NCBI GenBank assembly: GCA_946407715.1
Contig: CAMJPH010000002.1
Location: 1 to 64,000 of the forward strand
From: an uncultured Bacteroidales bacterium
Lineage (GTDB): Bacteria > Bacteroidota > Bacteroidia > Bacteroidales > WCHB1-69
DNA: 64,000 bases
Reading direction: 5' to 3'
Shown piece after piece: positions 25,118 to 34,102 of this stretch (positions are counted from its first letter, which is position 1; each line of letters begins with the position of its first letter). The position numbers were made by a program, and so were the translations under genes. The notes beneath the pieces were generated by a model, which worked only from the letters and a program-made list of their open reading frames with translations, searched no databases and was not told the origin of the DNA.

Positions 25118-26206
25118 CTATTCTGTATAATTATTGATAACCTGCACGATTGCATCCATGTCGTCCTCATCATACCTTTGGTCGCAAATAAGCGAAAGCA
25201 CATGCGAATAGATAAACAAGCCCTTTTCACTTATCGACTGGGACGCTTGCGGTGGTATCGGCCAATGGACAGGGCAATAGATGTCCTTCCCTGCCAATTC
25301 CTTCTGCAGTTTACTGCGGTCACCCTTTACGTAAACAGGATAATACAAGGGTGTGGATTCAGCTGTGAAATCCACCCCGCAGGTTTCCACCCATTTGTTC
25401 TTTATGTTCTGATGAAGAATAGCGGCATTCTCACGCCTTCTTCTAACAATCTGGCCGAAATCAGTCTGGGCAAGGACGGATTTAGCCATTGCACTCATGC
25501 GATACACCGTGGTGTCTTCCTGCAACATGTCTTTGGCATTCACATAGTGTTGACGGAAAGCTTCCTTATCCGATGGATCGAACGTGGAAAAATACTTTTC
25601 TTTCAACTCCGATGCCTTGACGAACTCTGACACTATCCCGTCCGACTCTTCCCCATTCATGCCAAAACCCAGCGTATGTTTGTTGCTCAACAGCACTCCT
25701 CCGTCGGGTATTTCAAGCCATTTTCTTAAAGATGCCACCGAATAATCAGCCTCTGTGGTGTTGAAATCACACAACCAAGAGTGGGTGATATCCTCAACAA
25801 TCAAAATCCCCTTTTGCTGAATTGAGTGATATGCCTGCCCGATAGACTTTAATGTGTCAAAACCATAATACGACTGGAAATACACCATTTGCGGTGAATG
25901 TTTTTCAATCAGGTCGAACAGAATTTCCGCATTCACCGAAAAATCTTTATTCACTGGATAATAACAGCACGTCACCCCCACTTCCTCCATAGGTGAAATC
26001 ACGGAGCTACAGGTATATTCAGGCAACAAGGCGACTTTAACCTGAGGAAGATTGCTCAGAAGAAGCTTGATTGCGCCGCGACCTGAAGAGGTCATCTGGC
26101 AATGATTCCATTTCCCAAGCCCATAGATGCCACCGACAAGAGACTTTATCGTCTCCCGTTGGTTATTTGTCATCCAAAAATTACTGCCAATCTCTTTTTT
26201 TCTCAT
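25118..26206 (-). CDS. DegT-like PLP enzyme (divergent subfamily), copy 2
   Basis: A 362-residue protein, starting at ATG 26204-26206 (an upstream TTG at 26218 is less likely). The presumed PLP lysine is K162 in SVASLRKWLEIPDGG and the pyridine-binding Asp is D139 in LIVEDITHSW. It shares an overall pattern with the gene at 11148-12092: PEYTC or PYYTC, a YYPVN or FYPVN strand, the RK(W/F) lysine site, and a DQRY-xx-DM or EM C-terminus. Both copies lie next to a CarB-like ATP-grasp gene. The reaction is unknown; an aminotransferase or related PLP step is likely. Confidence 0.75.
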   Translation of the reverse strand: MRKKEIGSNFWMTNNQRETIKSLVGGIYGLGKWNHCQMTSSGRGAIKLLLSNLPQVKVALLPEYTCSSVISPMEEVGVTCCYYPVNKDFSVNAEILFDLIEKHSPQMVYFQSYYGFDTLKSIGQAYHSIQQKGILIVEDITHSWLCDFNTTEADYSVASLRKWLEIPDGGVLLSNKHTLGFGMNGEESDGIVSEFVKASELKEKYFSTFDPSDKEAFRQHYVNAKDMLQEDTTVYRMSAMAKSVLAQTDFGQIVRRRRENAAILHQNIKNKWVETCGVDFTAESTPLYYPVYVKGDRSKLQKELAGKDIYCPVHWPIPPQASQSISEKGLFIYSHVLSLICDQRYDEDDMDAIVQVINNYTE

Positions 26207-26207
26207 A

Positions 26208-27425
26208 TCAATCAACAATTGCGCTAATGTAACTTTCTATATCATTCACATAATGCTGCTGCGTGTCAAAATCGTGAAAGTCGAACACAAGCCTGGAAAT
26301 GGCATCTCCCGCGTTCGTGCCTTTCACAACATTGTCTCCCGACTTCTTGAGGTCTGTCCTCTCAATCAAGTATGCTTCCAACTCAGGTTGGATTTCAATT
26401 CGCGACAGGACCCCATTGTTTCTTCCAAACACAACATATTGTGTAATGTATCTTATCGCTTCCTTTGAATTTAATGCTTCCTTGAGGTAGGATTTGTCTC
26501 CAACCGCTGTCGTAACCAACAGTTTGTCATAGTCTATGCCTGAATGCAATTCTATCAGATGTGGTATGTTGTTCCCTCCCTGTCGTGCATTGATTTCAAT
26601 CACAAACAATTCCCCTGTTTTGGTGAAATACATCTCCGCATTATATTGTCCATGCGTGATACCTGCCTGGGAAAAAATCCTCTTGAGGCAATCTTTCACA
26701 ATATTGAAATCCTTGTCCGTGATAACAATGGGGAACGACTCCATCATCGGCAACATGGTCGCGTGGCGACTGCGATAGCAGGTGAAGAATCCATTCCATA
26801 GGAAATCGTCATCGCAAACGAACACATCACCGTCAATCACTGTCAGCAACGACATTTCCACAAATTCCTCCACGCTCACCCTGTCATTGACAGAAAAGCG
26901 CAAACAATCTTCAAAGGCCTTTCTTTGGTTCTCGGTATCCGTTGGGGAATCAACCCTCGTTGTCCCTCTTGTTCCACTTGATTCGCAAGGCTTAATAATG
27001 ATGGGAAATGTCAGGTTGCCGATCTGATTCTGGAATTCCTCCCACGAAGCGCACTCAAAATTGCGTGGAGCATAGACACCTGCATCTCTTTGCAACTGAC
27101 GGAACGCGGTCTTCGACACTAATTGTTCAACACCACGGACACTATTGCCCGGAAGTCCTAAATTTTCAGCCACGTATGCAACTATCAGCATTGCGGCTTC
27201 AGAATTGGATATGACACCGTCAACAGCCTCGCTCTTTGCAATAGCAAGCACCTGCTCTTTGTCCATATAATTCTGGACATAAAATTTGTCGCATGCCGTG
27301 CGGGCCGCACAATCCTCGGACCAGTTGCAAACCACTGTATAGATACCGGCCTTTTTGGCGGCCTCCACAAGTCTCAACTGGTAGGGACTACCTCCCAGAA
27401 TAAACAGTTTCTTCTTAGCGCACAT
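26208..27425 (-). CDS. CarB-like ATP-grasp ligase
   Basis: About 405 residues from ATG 27423-27425; a GTG at 27434 overlapping the previous stop is also possible. Landmarks: KLFILGGSPYQLRLVEAAKKAG at the N-terminus, PIIIKPCESSGTRGTTRV (about 140-157), VSVEEFVEMSLL, and FVIEINARQGGNNIPHLIE, the metal-binding end with Glu and Asn in place. It has the features of an active ligase forming an acyl phosphate intermediate. It stands between another ATP-grasp gene and the DegT-like PLP gene, 1 base from the latter. Confidence 0.86.
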   Translation of the reverse strand: MCAKKKLFILGGSPYQLRLVEAAKKAGIYTVVCNWSEDCAARTACDKFYVQNYMDKEQVLAIAKSEAVDGVISNSEAAMLIVAYVAENLGLPGNSVRGVEQLVSKTAFRQLQRDAGVYAPRNFECASWEEFQNQIGNLTFPIIIKPCESSGTRGTTRVDSPTDTENQRKAFEDCLRFSVNDRVSVEEFVEMSLLTVIDGDVFVCDDDFLWNGFFTCYRSRHATMLPMMESFPIVITDKDFNIVKDCLKRIFSQAGITHGQYNAEMYFTKTGELFVIEINARQGGNNIPHLIELHSGIDYDKLLVTTAVGDKSYLKEALNSKEAIRYITQYVVFGRNNGVLSRIEIQPELEAYLIERTDLKKSGDNVVKGTNAGDAISRLVFDFHDFDTQQHYVNDIESYISAIVD

Positions 27426-27430
27426 CACAG

Positions 27431-28498
27431 TCACACTTTTGCAAACACATCCTCACTTTCAAGAATGATGGGTTCCACATCAACATCCCGCAGGAAAATG
27501 TAAGGCTTCTCATAGTGGAAGAACGGGGCGCGTTCCACTCGGTCCGCATTGCCGTCTTCCATAATACGGATAGTGTCTTCAATGAGATCGAAACCCACAC
27601 GAGCCATCACACCCGTGTATGCCATGTGCCGGATATTCACCTCGGTCACCTTCATGTTGCCGTTTTTGTCCTCTTTCAGGTCGAACGACAAGATGCCGTG
27701 TGCGGGCTCACCGAGTTTCTTCTCTAAATACTTGATGCATCGGTCGCAGAACGCATTGATGCCATCCTCGTTCAGGAAACGTGCAAAAGCCGTGTTGCCA
27801 GTCACATGCGAGGGGGCGATGTTCGCCATCACATATTCAACACACTCCAAAGCGGCGCCTTTCACATACTCTCCGTCATAATAGAGCATCTCGTTGGCTA
27901 AATGCCGCCCTGTCAGGAACTCGCTTACTGTGAATTCGGGAATGCGACTATTGATGAACAGCCAGCTTTTGTAGCTGCTCAAATCCTCTAATTTCAGAGA
28001 GCCAAGGCCGCCCGTCCCCTCTGTAGCACGTATCCAGCATGGGAACCCAATCTCCTTTTCCACATCCTCGTAGCGTGGATTTTCCTGTGTCACTCTGATG
28101 GTTTTCGGTATGAAATCCGTATCCTTAAGCAAATCGGCCATAATACTTTTGTCTTTCAGTGACACCGAAAGCTTTTTCGAGCCCATGAACACAGGACAAG
28201 GATAGCGACCATTCTTCTCGTAGTAATCGCCCCATTCCACAATCTCGCTTTCCGGCTGCACAAAGGCATAGTCAATATGTTTCTCCGCCACCAGTTTTTC
28301 GATAAACGGGAAATAACTATCTTCCGTGCAACGGGGACACACGTAGTGCTCGTCAATCAGTCCTTTCATAAAGAAGCCCATCGCCTTTTTATTCACGTCA
28401 ACACCTATCAGCTGGTAATCAGGATGATTCTTGCGAATAATACCGGCTATAGACCGGGGTGTAAGGCCCCCGATACCTGTAATTAATATTCTTTTCAT
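27431..28498 (-). CDS. ATP-grasp ligase
   Basis: A 355-residue ATP-grasp protein. It begins MKRILITGIGGLTPRSIAGII, a nucleotide-fold start that resembles CarB-like neighbours, and has EIGFPCWIRATEGTGGLGSLKL (about 150-171), where the usual lysine of the KPxxGxGS strand is Arg. The C-terminal metal motif is MKVTEVNIRHMAYTG, keeping Glu and Asn. The change at the ATP-lysine and the HMAYTG ending make it distinct from the other ligases here. Substrates unknown. It runs directly into the next ATP-grasp gene. Confidence 0.78.
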   Translation of the reverse strand: MKRILITGIGGLTPRSIAGIIRKNHPDYQLIGVDVNKKAMGFFMKGLIDEHYVCPRCTEDSYFPFIEKLVAEKHIDYAFVQPESEIVEWGDYYEKNGRYPCPVFMGSKKLSVSLKDKSIMADLLKDTDFIPKTIRVTQENPRYEDVEKEIGFPCWIRATEGTGGLGSLKLEDLSSYKSWLFINSRIPEFTVSEFLTGRHLANEMLYYDGEYVKGAALECVEYVMANIAPSHVTGNTAFARFLNEDGINAFCDRCIKYLEKKLGEPAHGILSFDLKEDKNGNMKVTEVNIRHMAYTGVMARVGFDLIEDTIRIMEDGNADRVERAPFFHYEKPYIFLRDVDVEPIILESEDVFAKV

Positions 28499-28563
28499 AA
28501 TATGTATTTCAAAAAATACAATTCACAAATGAATTTTATTGTCTCTATATTTCAACTGGCGTT

Positions 28564-29265
28564 TCAAGAGGGCTTATTACTCTTGAAGAGCCGGTATGGC
28601 ATTGATTTTTCCCGCGCGGCATCAATCAAGTCCTGCCGACCTTCGGCAGCCCACTGTTCCTCACGGAACATATAAAAACCGTAATGACCCGATTCTTCCA
28701 CTCCGACACCCTCCCGTTTGACAACTTTATACGCCGTCAAGAACAGGATTTTCAAATCTAACCAAAATGACACATTCTTGACATATTCTATGTCATACGC
28801 GAGTTTTTCCGGCCAAGTGATGGAAGTCCGTCCATTGACCTGAGCAAGCCCCGTTATGCCAGGACGGACATCGTGGCGATGCATCTCTTCTTCATTGTAG
28901 TAAGGCAGATAACTCGCCGCCAACGGACGCGGACCCACAAACGACATATCACCCTTCAGAACATTGAACAGCTGCGGCAACTCATCAATGGAAGTGGAAC
29001 GTACAAACTTGCCTATTTTTGTCAATCTCTGATCATCAGGAAGCAGCACGCCTTTCTCATTGCGCTCGTCAGTCATCGACTTGAATTTCATGAACTTGAA
29101 AAGTTTCCCGTCTTTACCTGGCCTCAACGGGGTGAAAAACACGCCAGAACCTTTGTTCGCGAAATGCAAGCACACAATTACAACGATTAACAGGGGGGAC
29201 AAAATCAACAAGGCCAACAACGAACCCAATATGTCAAAAAGTCTTTTAAAAAAATGTTTGTACAT
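28564..29265 (-). CDS. Initiating sugar-phosphate transferase (PglC-like), copy 2
   Basis: A 233-residue monotopic phosphoglycosyl transferase, paralogous to copy 1 at 3158-3802 (identical first eight residues and catalytic block SFVGPRPL). The membrane helix spans 10-35 and the Asp-Glu pair is D94/E95 in SIDELPQL. It has an extra C-terminal tail ([13 protein letters not shown]). It precedes ATP-grasp genes and follows a deacetylase, with no glycosyltransferase near it. The presence of two initiating enzymes suggests two lipid-linked products, or a locus formed by joining two. Confidence 0.92.
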   Translation of the reverse strand: MYKHFFKRLFDILGSLLALLILSPLLIVVIVCLHFANKGSGVFFTPLRPGKDGKLFKFMKFKSMTDERNEKGVLLPDDQRLTKIGKFVRSTSIDELPQLFNVLKGDMSFVGPRPLAASYLPYYNEEEMHRHDVRPGITGLAQVNGRTSITWPEKLAYDIEYVKNVSFWLDLKILFLTAYKVVKREGVGVEESGHYGFYMFREEQWAAEGRQDLIDAAREKSMPYRLFKSNKPS

Positions 29266-29290
29266 AATATTTTACGGATAAAGTTTTTTA

Positions 29291-30169
29291 TCAAAGTTTG
29301 CGAACCTCAGGCTTATTGCCCCAATCAATTTGACTATCTGCTTGCCCTATTCCAATGAATTCCATATCATCCACCAGTCGGACCATCTTGTCAAAAGCTC
29401 CTTTTTTCCCAATGTTTGACTTGAAATATCTAACATACCGGGCTTTAATAGTTCCAGGTTCTTTAAAATACGTTTCATACGTCTTTCGTCTAAGCACAGT
29501 TCCCGTTTCCGGTGTCAGGTCTCTTATGTGAAAGTAGCAGATATTGTATTTGCTTTGCTTCATCCATTTTTCCACCAAAGACAACGGGAAGAACCTGAAA
29601 TACCCACCTCCGGAATAACCCACTTCTTTCCCGAGCAATTTTGTTATACTGATCGGGAACTCCTTGATTTTAATGCCTCCGCAATCAACAATCACAGGGG
29701 AATCGCATCCGAAATTGGGGAATCCGCCTATATCTCTTGCTGCCGGGAAGACCGACGAGTCTATTTCAATGCCATTTTCAGCAAGCACTTCAAATGCCCA
29801 TTTGTTGCTTTCACCAATGGAAAAAGCCGGAGCCCTGTAACTCACCACTTTTTCCCCTATGCACTGTTGTAGGCAATCCATTGCTTGACGGGTATCATTC
29901 CGGAACTCTTCCTTTGTCATCTTGTTCAGCCAAGTATGCGTATTGGAATGGCAACCAATCTCATGGCCTTGTGCATGAATTTTCCTCACCACTTCAGGAT
30001 AAAGTTCCCCCATACCACCAACACAGAAAAACGTTGCCTTGACACGACGCCTTTCCAGCATTTCAAGAATCTTATCCAAATAGTAATCGTATTCAGGATA
30101 CTTGTCCTTACGGTCGGCGTGTGTCTTTTCAACGTACCACTCCTCTATGTCAAAAGTTAAAATATTCAT
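29291..30169 (-). CDS. Polysaccharide deacetylase (NodB-type, with DUF3473-like tail)
   Basis: A 292-residue carbohydrate esterase family 4 protein. The catalytic Asp is D7 in LTFDIEEWY, metal-binding histidines are H74 and H78 in CHSNTHTW, and R112 is in YRAPAFSIG. The FDIEEW start and the long C-terminal part with GGGYFRFFPL match the XrtA/PEP-CTERM-associated subgroup carrying DUF3473. No signal peptide is seen, so it probably acts in the cytoplasm on lipid-linked or nucleotide sugars, removing N-acetyl groups. A free amine made in this way could be the target of nearby acyl or ATP-grasp enzymes (inference). Confidence 0.88.
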   Translation of the reverse strand: MNILTFDIEEWYVEKTHADRKDKYPEYDYYLDKILEMLERRRVKATFFCVGGMGELYPEVVRKIHAQGHEIGCHSNTHTWLNKMTKEEFRNDTRQAMDCLQQCIGEKVVSYRAPAFSIGESNKWAFEVLAENGIEIDSSVFPAARDIGGFPNFGCDSPVIVDCGGIKIKEFPISITKLLGKEVGYSGGGYFRFFPLSLVEKWMKQSKYNICYFHIRDLTPETGTVLRRKTYETYFKEPGTIKARYVRYFKSNIGKKGAFDKMVRLVDDMEFIGIGQADSQIDWGNKPEVRKL

Positions 30170-30222
30170 ACTCTATGTTCTCAAAAAACAACATCTTAGA
30201 ATAACCTGCAAACAGACACATA

Positions 30223-31416
30223 TTATTTCCTAAGACCTCCTCCAAATTTCAGATGCACCGTCTTTCTGTCCGGAAAATCTTTGAATTGCAATACGCTGTA
30301 TTTACGACGGTCTGTTTTCACTTTCGAGACATGTTTCATGATTTCATCCAACTCCTCTTTACTGAACATGGGACCTACAGCCTGTTGCAAACCTACACCC
30401 GGTCTTGGATTGAACTCTATCAATATCGGCCGACCGTCAGGTGACAAAGCGAAATCCCAACCAATAATATCCAATTGGGGCAGCCGTCCGTGCAATTCCA
30501 AAGCGACCGCCTTTATCGTTTCCCAACAAGGAATCTCGTTCGGCATGTTTTCCGGAATGAGCGGCACATTCATTATGAAATAACTGTAACGCTTTCTGTT
30601 CAGCAACTTTCCTGTTGCGATATCAATTCCCGTGTAACCGCCTCCGGAGCAAACATTATCCATAACCGAACCTTCCCCTCCAAAACGCAAACAAGAATAC
30701 AACACTTTGCGATTTCTGTTAAAATCCCTATAGGTGACAATCCTCACGGTATTGACCGACGTGGGATTGTATTGGACCATGACAGGGTGTTGTTCAACAA
30801 ATTTCTGAAAAGTGAAATTATATTTGTATTTATCCATCAATGTTTCAAGTCCCTGTTTGCCGGTGTTTTCTGGCACTTTCATAACCCCATGTCCCCCGAA
30901 GGACTCGGTCGAGGGTTTCAGAATCATGTCTTTTCCGTATGACGCCAAAATATCAATCGCTTCGTCGCGGGGACACTCTTTCCCCTCACCGTTGAAAAAG
31001 ACTCCATTGGAGTTATACACAACATCTTCCGTCATCAACACGTCTATCCGGTCATCAGGCAGTCCGAGCAATATCTTCTGAACATTTTTGTCCATATAGG
31101 CAGGGACAAAGTCGTACCGGTCCAGATATGGATAAATGTAATGGACGGCCATAGACCTTGTCACATAATGGTCTGCCTTGACTCCTGACATGCGACTATA
31201 ATATGCTGCATCAAGCTGTGAAATATCGAAACCCCATTTCCTGAAATAGGGGTTTTTCTTGTTGACATACTTTTTCCATTCGAAATCCGGACACATCTCA
31301 TTGGACAAGAACATGGAAGTGTCATAAACCTGAAATCTCCAAGAATGAGAAAACGGACACCACCTCCTTAAATTAAGGATGGCGCTGATTGTGTTTTTTT
31401 TCAATCCTTTTGACAT
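30223..31416 (-). CDS. Sugar-transfer-associated ATP-grasp protein, copy 1
   Basis: A 397-residue protein of the ATP-grasp type annotated as 'sugar-transfer associated'. The lysine strand is MILKPSTESFGGHGVMKV (about 164-181), then FQKFVEQHPVM, NPTSVNTVRIVTYRD and the C-terminal metal motif ILIEFNPRPGVGLQQA. The family has no firmly known reaction. From the region with FLSNEMCP to the end it is a close paralogue of the C-terminal domain of the fusion protein at 51532-53805, including HYVTRSMAVHYIYPYLDRYD. Here it is a free-standing gene. It may ligate an amino acid or hydroxy acid to a glycolipid intermediate. Confidence 0.83.
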   Translation of the reverse strand: MSKGLKKNTISAILNLRRWCPFSHSWRFQVYDTSMFLSNEMCPDFEWKKYVNKKNPYFRKWGFDISQLDAAYYSRMSGVKADHYVTRSMAVHYIYPYLDRYDFVPAYMDKNVQKILLGLPDDRIDVLMTEDVVYNSNGVFFNGEGKECPRDEAIDILASYGKDMILKPSTESFGGHGVMKVPENTGKQGLETLMDKYKYNFTFQKFVEQHPVMVQYNPTSVNTVRIVTYRDFNRNRKVLYSCLRFGGEGSVMDNVCSGGGYTGIDIATGKLLNRKRYSYFIMNVPLIPENMPNEIPCWETIKAVALELHGRLPQLDIIGWDFALSPDGRPILIEFNPRPGVGLQQAVGPMFSKEELDEIMKHVSKVKTDRRKYSVLQFKDFPDRKTVHLKFGGGLRK

Positions 31417-31452
31417 AACTATTAATTCTCTATTAATATAATCCGGACAAAT

Positions 31453-32583
31453 CTATGCGTGATTGTTGCCGCGACTCATTTTTTTCAAACCTGTCACAAG
31501 CCATGAATACCATGTGGAACAATCTTTCTTATATATATCCTGATAATAGATGTCTTTCCCAATAAAGCGGAACCACGATGGGGATGATTTGAAACGTCTG
31601 GGACTCTTCAGAAACCACAGCAGATCAATACCCAAATAACGAAGGGTTTTGCCGGGCGAGTATTCATCCGCATTATAATCCTCCCCTAATGTGTCATGGA
31701 CGATGGTTTCCGGGAAGTTAACCCCTGAGATATAGGCGGCACGAAGACTGGCCGGCACGCGAGGGTTGATTTCTATTATTTTATATTCCTGCGTGTCTTT
31801 CCGTTGCAACACATCGAAATCAGCCATGCCATACCAATTCAGCTTGTCCAAAGCGTCTTTGCATATCGACAACAACTCGTCGTTTTTCACCGAAATGCAA
31901 CATGAGCTGCTCCCTGCGCCAATCGGGTATATTCTGACTATTTTTATGACGGCACTTTTACAGCAACGGCCTTGCGAATCCCGATAAATCATCACATTAT
32001 AATAATAATCAGGATTGTCGATGTATTCCTGTAAAGTGCAAGACTTGTATTTTTTGCTTATTAAAGAATACTGTGACTGAAGTTCGCTTAATGAATTCAC
32101 TTTCGTGATGCCTCTTGCGCCAACCGAAAAGTCGGGTTTTATCAAGGAGGGGAATCCTATATTAGCGGCAACGCTCTCCAAAGTTCCTTCTGTGATCGCC
32201 GCTGTTTTGGGATGCGGTATTCCGTTCTTTTCACAAAAGGCCATGAATTTTCCTTTGTCAACCACAACTGACAGCACCTCATCGTCGGAAACAGCGCATT
32301 TGACCGAACACGTGGATTCGATCTGGCTTTTATGTTTGCTCAAGTACTTTGCCGCGTCGTCACCCATTGGAACGGCAACATCATATTGTCCATTGCGGAG
32401 GATTTCCTCAAGAATGTTATCATAGTCTGCCACTTTCCCCGCATATACTTTATTGAAAAAACGGCTTTTCGTGATAGCATAGTCGTTTGATATAGCATCC
32501 ACAACATATTCCTTTCTGTTATACAACGCCTCCCCGAACGAAAGTCCTTGCAATGATCCCCCGCACAAAATGACCTTTTTCAT
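31453..32583 (-). CDS. CarB-like ATP-grasp (carboxylate-amine ligase type)
   Basis: A 376-residue ATP-grasp protein. N-terminus KKVILCGGSLQGLSFGEALY; ATP-lysine strand FPSLIKPDFSVGARGITKV (about 144-162); TLQEYIDNPDYYYNVMI; and the metal motif YKIIEINPRVPASLRAAY, complete with Glu and Asn. The extended tail (from about 320) is basic and aromatic-rich. From memory, proteins of this kind are found beside DUF3473 deacetylases and GNAT genes in exopolysaccharide loci, as here. Ligation of a small carboxylate to an amine is expected; substrates unknown. Confidence 0.83.
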   Translation of the reverse strand: MKKVILCGGSLQGLSFGEALYNRKEYVVDAISNDYAITKSRFFNKVYAGKVADYDNILEEILRNGQYDVAVPMGDDAAKYLSKHKSQIESTCSVKCAVSDDEVLSVVVDKGKFMAFCEKNGIPHPKTAAITEGTLESVAANIGFPSLIKPDFSVGARGITKVNSLSELQSQYSLISKKYKSCTLQEYIDNPDYYYNVMIYRDSQGRCCKSAVIKIVRIYPIGAGSSSCCISVKNDELLSICKDALDKLNWYGMADFDVLQRKDTQEYKIIEINPRVPASLRAAYISGVNFPETIVHDTLGEDYNADEYSPGKTLRYLGIDLLWFLKSPRRFKSSPSWFRFIGKDIYYQDIYKKDCSTWYSWLVTGLKKMSRGNNHA

Positions 32584-32594
32584 GGAATTAAATA

Positions 32595-33593
32595 TTAATG
32601 ATAGTAAACGAAATCCAAATCCGAATCTCCCGAGGTGAACAACATGTCCTTGAAATCAATCTCTTTGTTCCCTGTGGCACAATTCAGCTTCTTCGGTGTT
32701 GTTATCATGAAAGGGAATCCCCAACAACGGTACTTTCTCGAAGACATCACGAACACCAGCCCCACCCTATTTCGCCGCGCCACCTTTTGTGCCAGCCTGA
32801 AAGCCTTGCGCTCGTCGTTGCCATCCTCAAATCTGTAATCAACCACGCAAACCATCACGAATCCACCATACACCATTCTCCTCAACACCACGAAACCGCT
32901 TGTCTTCCCTTGTTTTTCGTATCTATAAATGGCGTACCGCTCGGCACAATAAACGTCAAAATAGCGTTTTTGCATATAAGCTTCGTCACGAGCCAGTTCT
33001 ATATGGTCTGTTGTCCATCGTCCGTTTTCCGGAAATTCCAGTTCTTTGACATCCTTAATGAGGACAAAGGTTTCGTCATGTGGCATCCGGATTTGTCCGG
33101 GAAAATCCAACGCGTTTGGTTTTCTTTTCAACAGTCGCCCGACCAATTCGGGAAGAAGCCATCCATTTGCGGCCACATAAACATTTATGGGCTGAATCGG
33201 AGTGAAGTTTCTCACATACTTCGGCTGAATCTTCCAAGCAATATCGGTTATCCCTATGGACAGCCAGTCATTGTAGGAATTAACCTTGTCATACAACGAC
33301 TTGCTTATACCTTTTCCCCTTTTTTCTGGAGATATGATGGTATTTCCCCTTAAAAAGAAGTTCGTTTTTTTGCCATCACGGATCAGTTCACATGGGATGG
33401 CCGTGGTACAACCGATAATTTCCTCACCTTCGGTGACGACAAAGCATTTCTGCCAATCACTTTCTTTCCCCGAATCAATGTGAGACATCCACCACTCCAG
33501 GAATTCCACATCCCGGTATGGATAAACCTCTCTCATGTACCCCAACAGTTGCGTATGCAATTGGGGGGAATATTGTATTGTTTGTACGGCCAT
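32595..33593 (-). CDS. GNAT-family acyltransferase, long form
   Basis: A 332-residue protein whose N-terminal half is a GNAT domain: YMREVYPYRDVEFLEWW, VTEGEEIIGC (about 54-63), and the acyl-CoA loop SPEKRGKGISKSLYDKV (about 88-104). The C-terminal half looks like a second, degenerate acyltransferase fold, with YAIYRYEKQGKTSGFVVLRRM. Such double-domain forms occur in exopolysaccharide loci next to ATP-grasp and deacetylase genes. It would acylate a sugar or amine; acceptor and donor are not predictable. Starts 12 bases upstream of the ATP-grasp gene. Confidence 0.78.
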   Translation of the reverse strand: MAVQTIQYSPQLHTQLLGYMREVYPYRDVEFLEWWMSHIDSGKESDWQKCFVVTEGEEIIGCTTAIPCELIRDGKKTNFFLRGNTIISPEKRGKGISKSLYDKVNSYNDWLSIGITDIAWKIQPKYVRNFTPIQPINVYVAANGWLLPELVGRLLKRKPNALDFPGQIRMPHDETFVLIKDVKELEFPENGRWTTDHIELARDEAYMQKRYFDVYCAERYAIYRYEKQGKTSGFVVLRRMVYGGFVMVCVVDYRFEDGNDERKAFRLAQKVARRNRVGLVFVMSSRKYRCWGFPFMITTPKKLNCATGNKEIDFKDMLFTSGDSDLDFVYYH

Positions 33594-33599
33594 AGTGCT

Positions 33600-34034
33600 T
33601 TAGTCCTCAATAAAACCGTATTTGCCGCATTTCACCCCCGTCCGTATCACTTTTGCCGGGTTTCCTGCGGCAATGCTGTTGTCAGGAACATCTTTTGTGA
33701 CCACACTGCTCGTTCCAATAACAACTTGATTGCCAATATGCACACCGGGGAGAATAGTGCTTCTGGATCCAATAAAACAATTATCTCCAATATAGGTATC
33801 CGCTTTCTTTTTGCGGCAGGCATCATGGGTAAGTATTATCACACTCCCTGTTATCATTGTGTCTTTTCCAATATGGACCCCTTGTGGGTAAATATTCGTA
33901 TCCAAATGCGTTTTTCTGGATATTACGGTTCCCTCTCCTATGTCCATCTTGTAGAAAGTTCTATACTTCCATGCCGTGAACTCTCGGAAAAACTTATAGA
34001 GCTTGATTCTTGTTTTTGAAAAAATGTTTGCCAT
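33600..34034 (-). CDS. Hexapeptide-repeat acetyltransferase (WcaF/CysE-like)
   Basis: A 144-residue left-handed beta-helix acyltransferase. ATG 34032-34034 is preferred to a GTG at 34070. The hexapeptide part runs from about 45 to 130 with VHIGKDTMITGSVIILTHDA (catalytic His expected in LTHDA), IGDNCFIGSRSTILPGVHIG, and the usual AAGNPAKVIR ending. It belongs to the short, soluble serine- or sugar-O-acetyltransferase group. It lies 6 bases upstream of the long GNAT gene. The word acaaatcac, part of the intergenic repeats elsewhere, occurs just before it at 34069-34077. Confidence 0.86.
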   Translation of the reverse strand: MANIFSKTRIKLYKFFREFTAWKYRTFYKMDIGEGTVISRKTHLDTNIYPQGVHIGKDTMITGSVIILTHDACRKKKADTYIGDNCFIGSRSTILPGVHIGNQVVIGTSSVVTKDVPDNSIAAGNPAKVIRTGVKCGKYGFIED

Positions 34035-34102
34035 AGTATCAATATTTGCAAAGAATTTGAAAACGGTCACAAATCACAAACAATAAAGGCTGAAAAGTCA
34101 GT

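Noticed and set aside
28504..28519. Short inverted repeat gtattt/aaatac as a terminator
   Set aside because: Only six A/T pairs and no T run; too weak to support.
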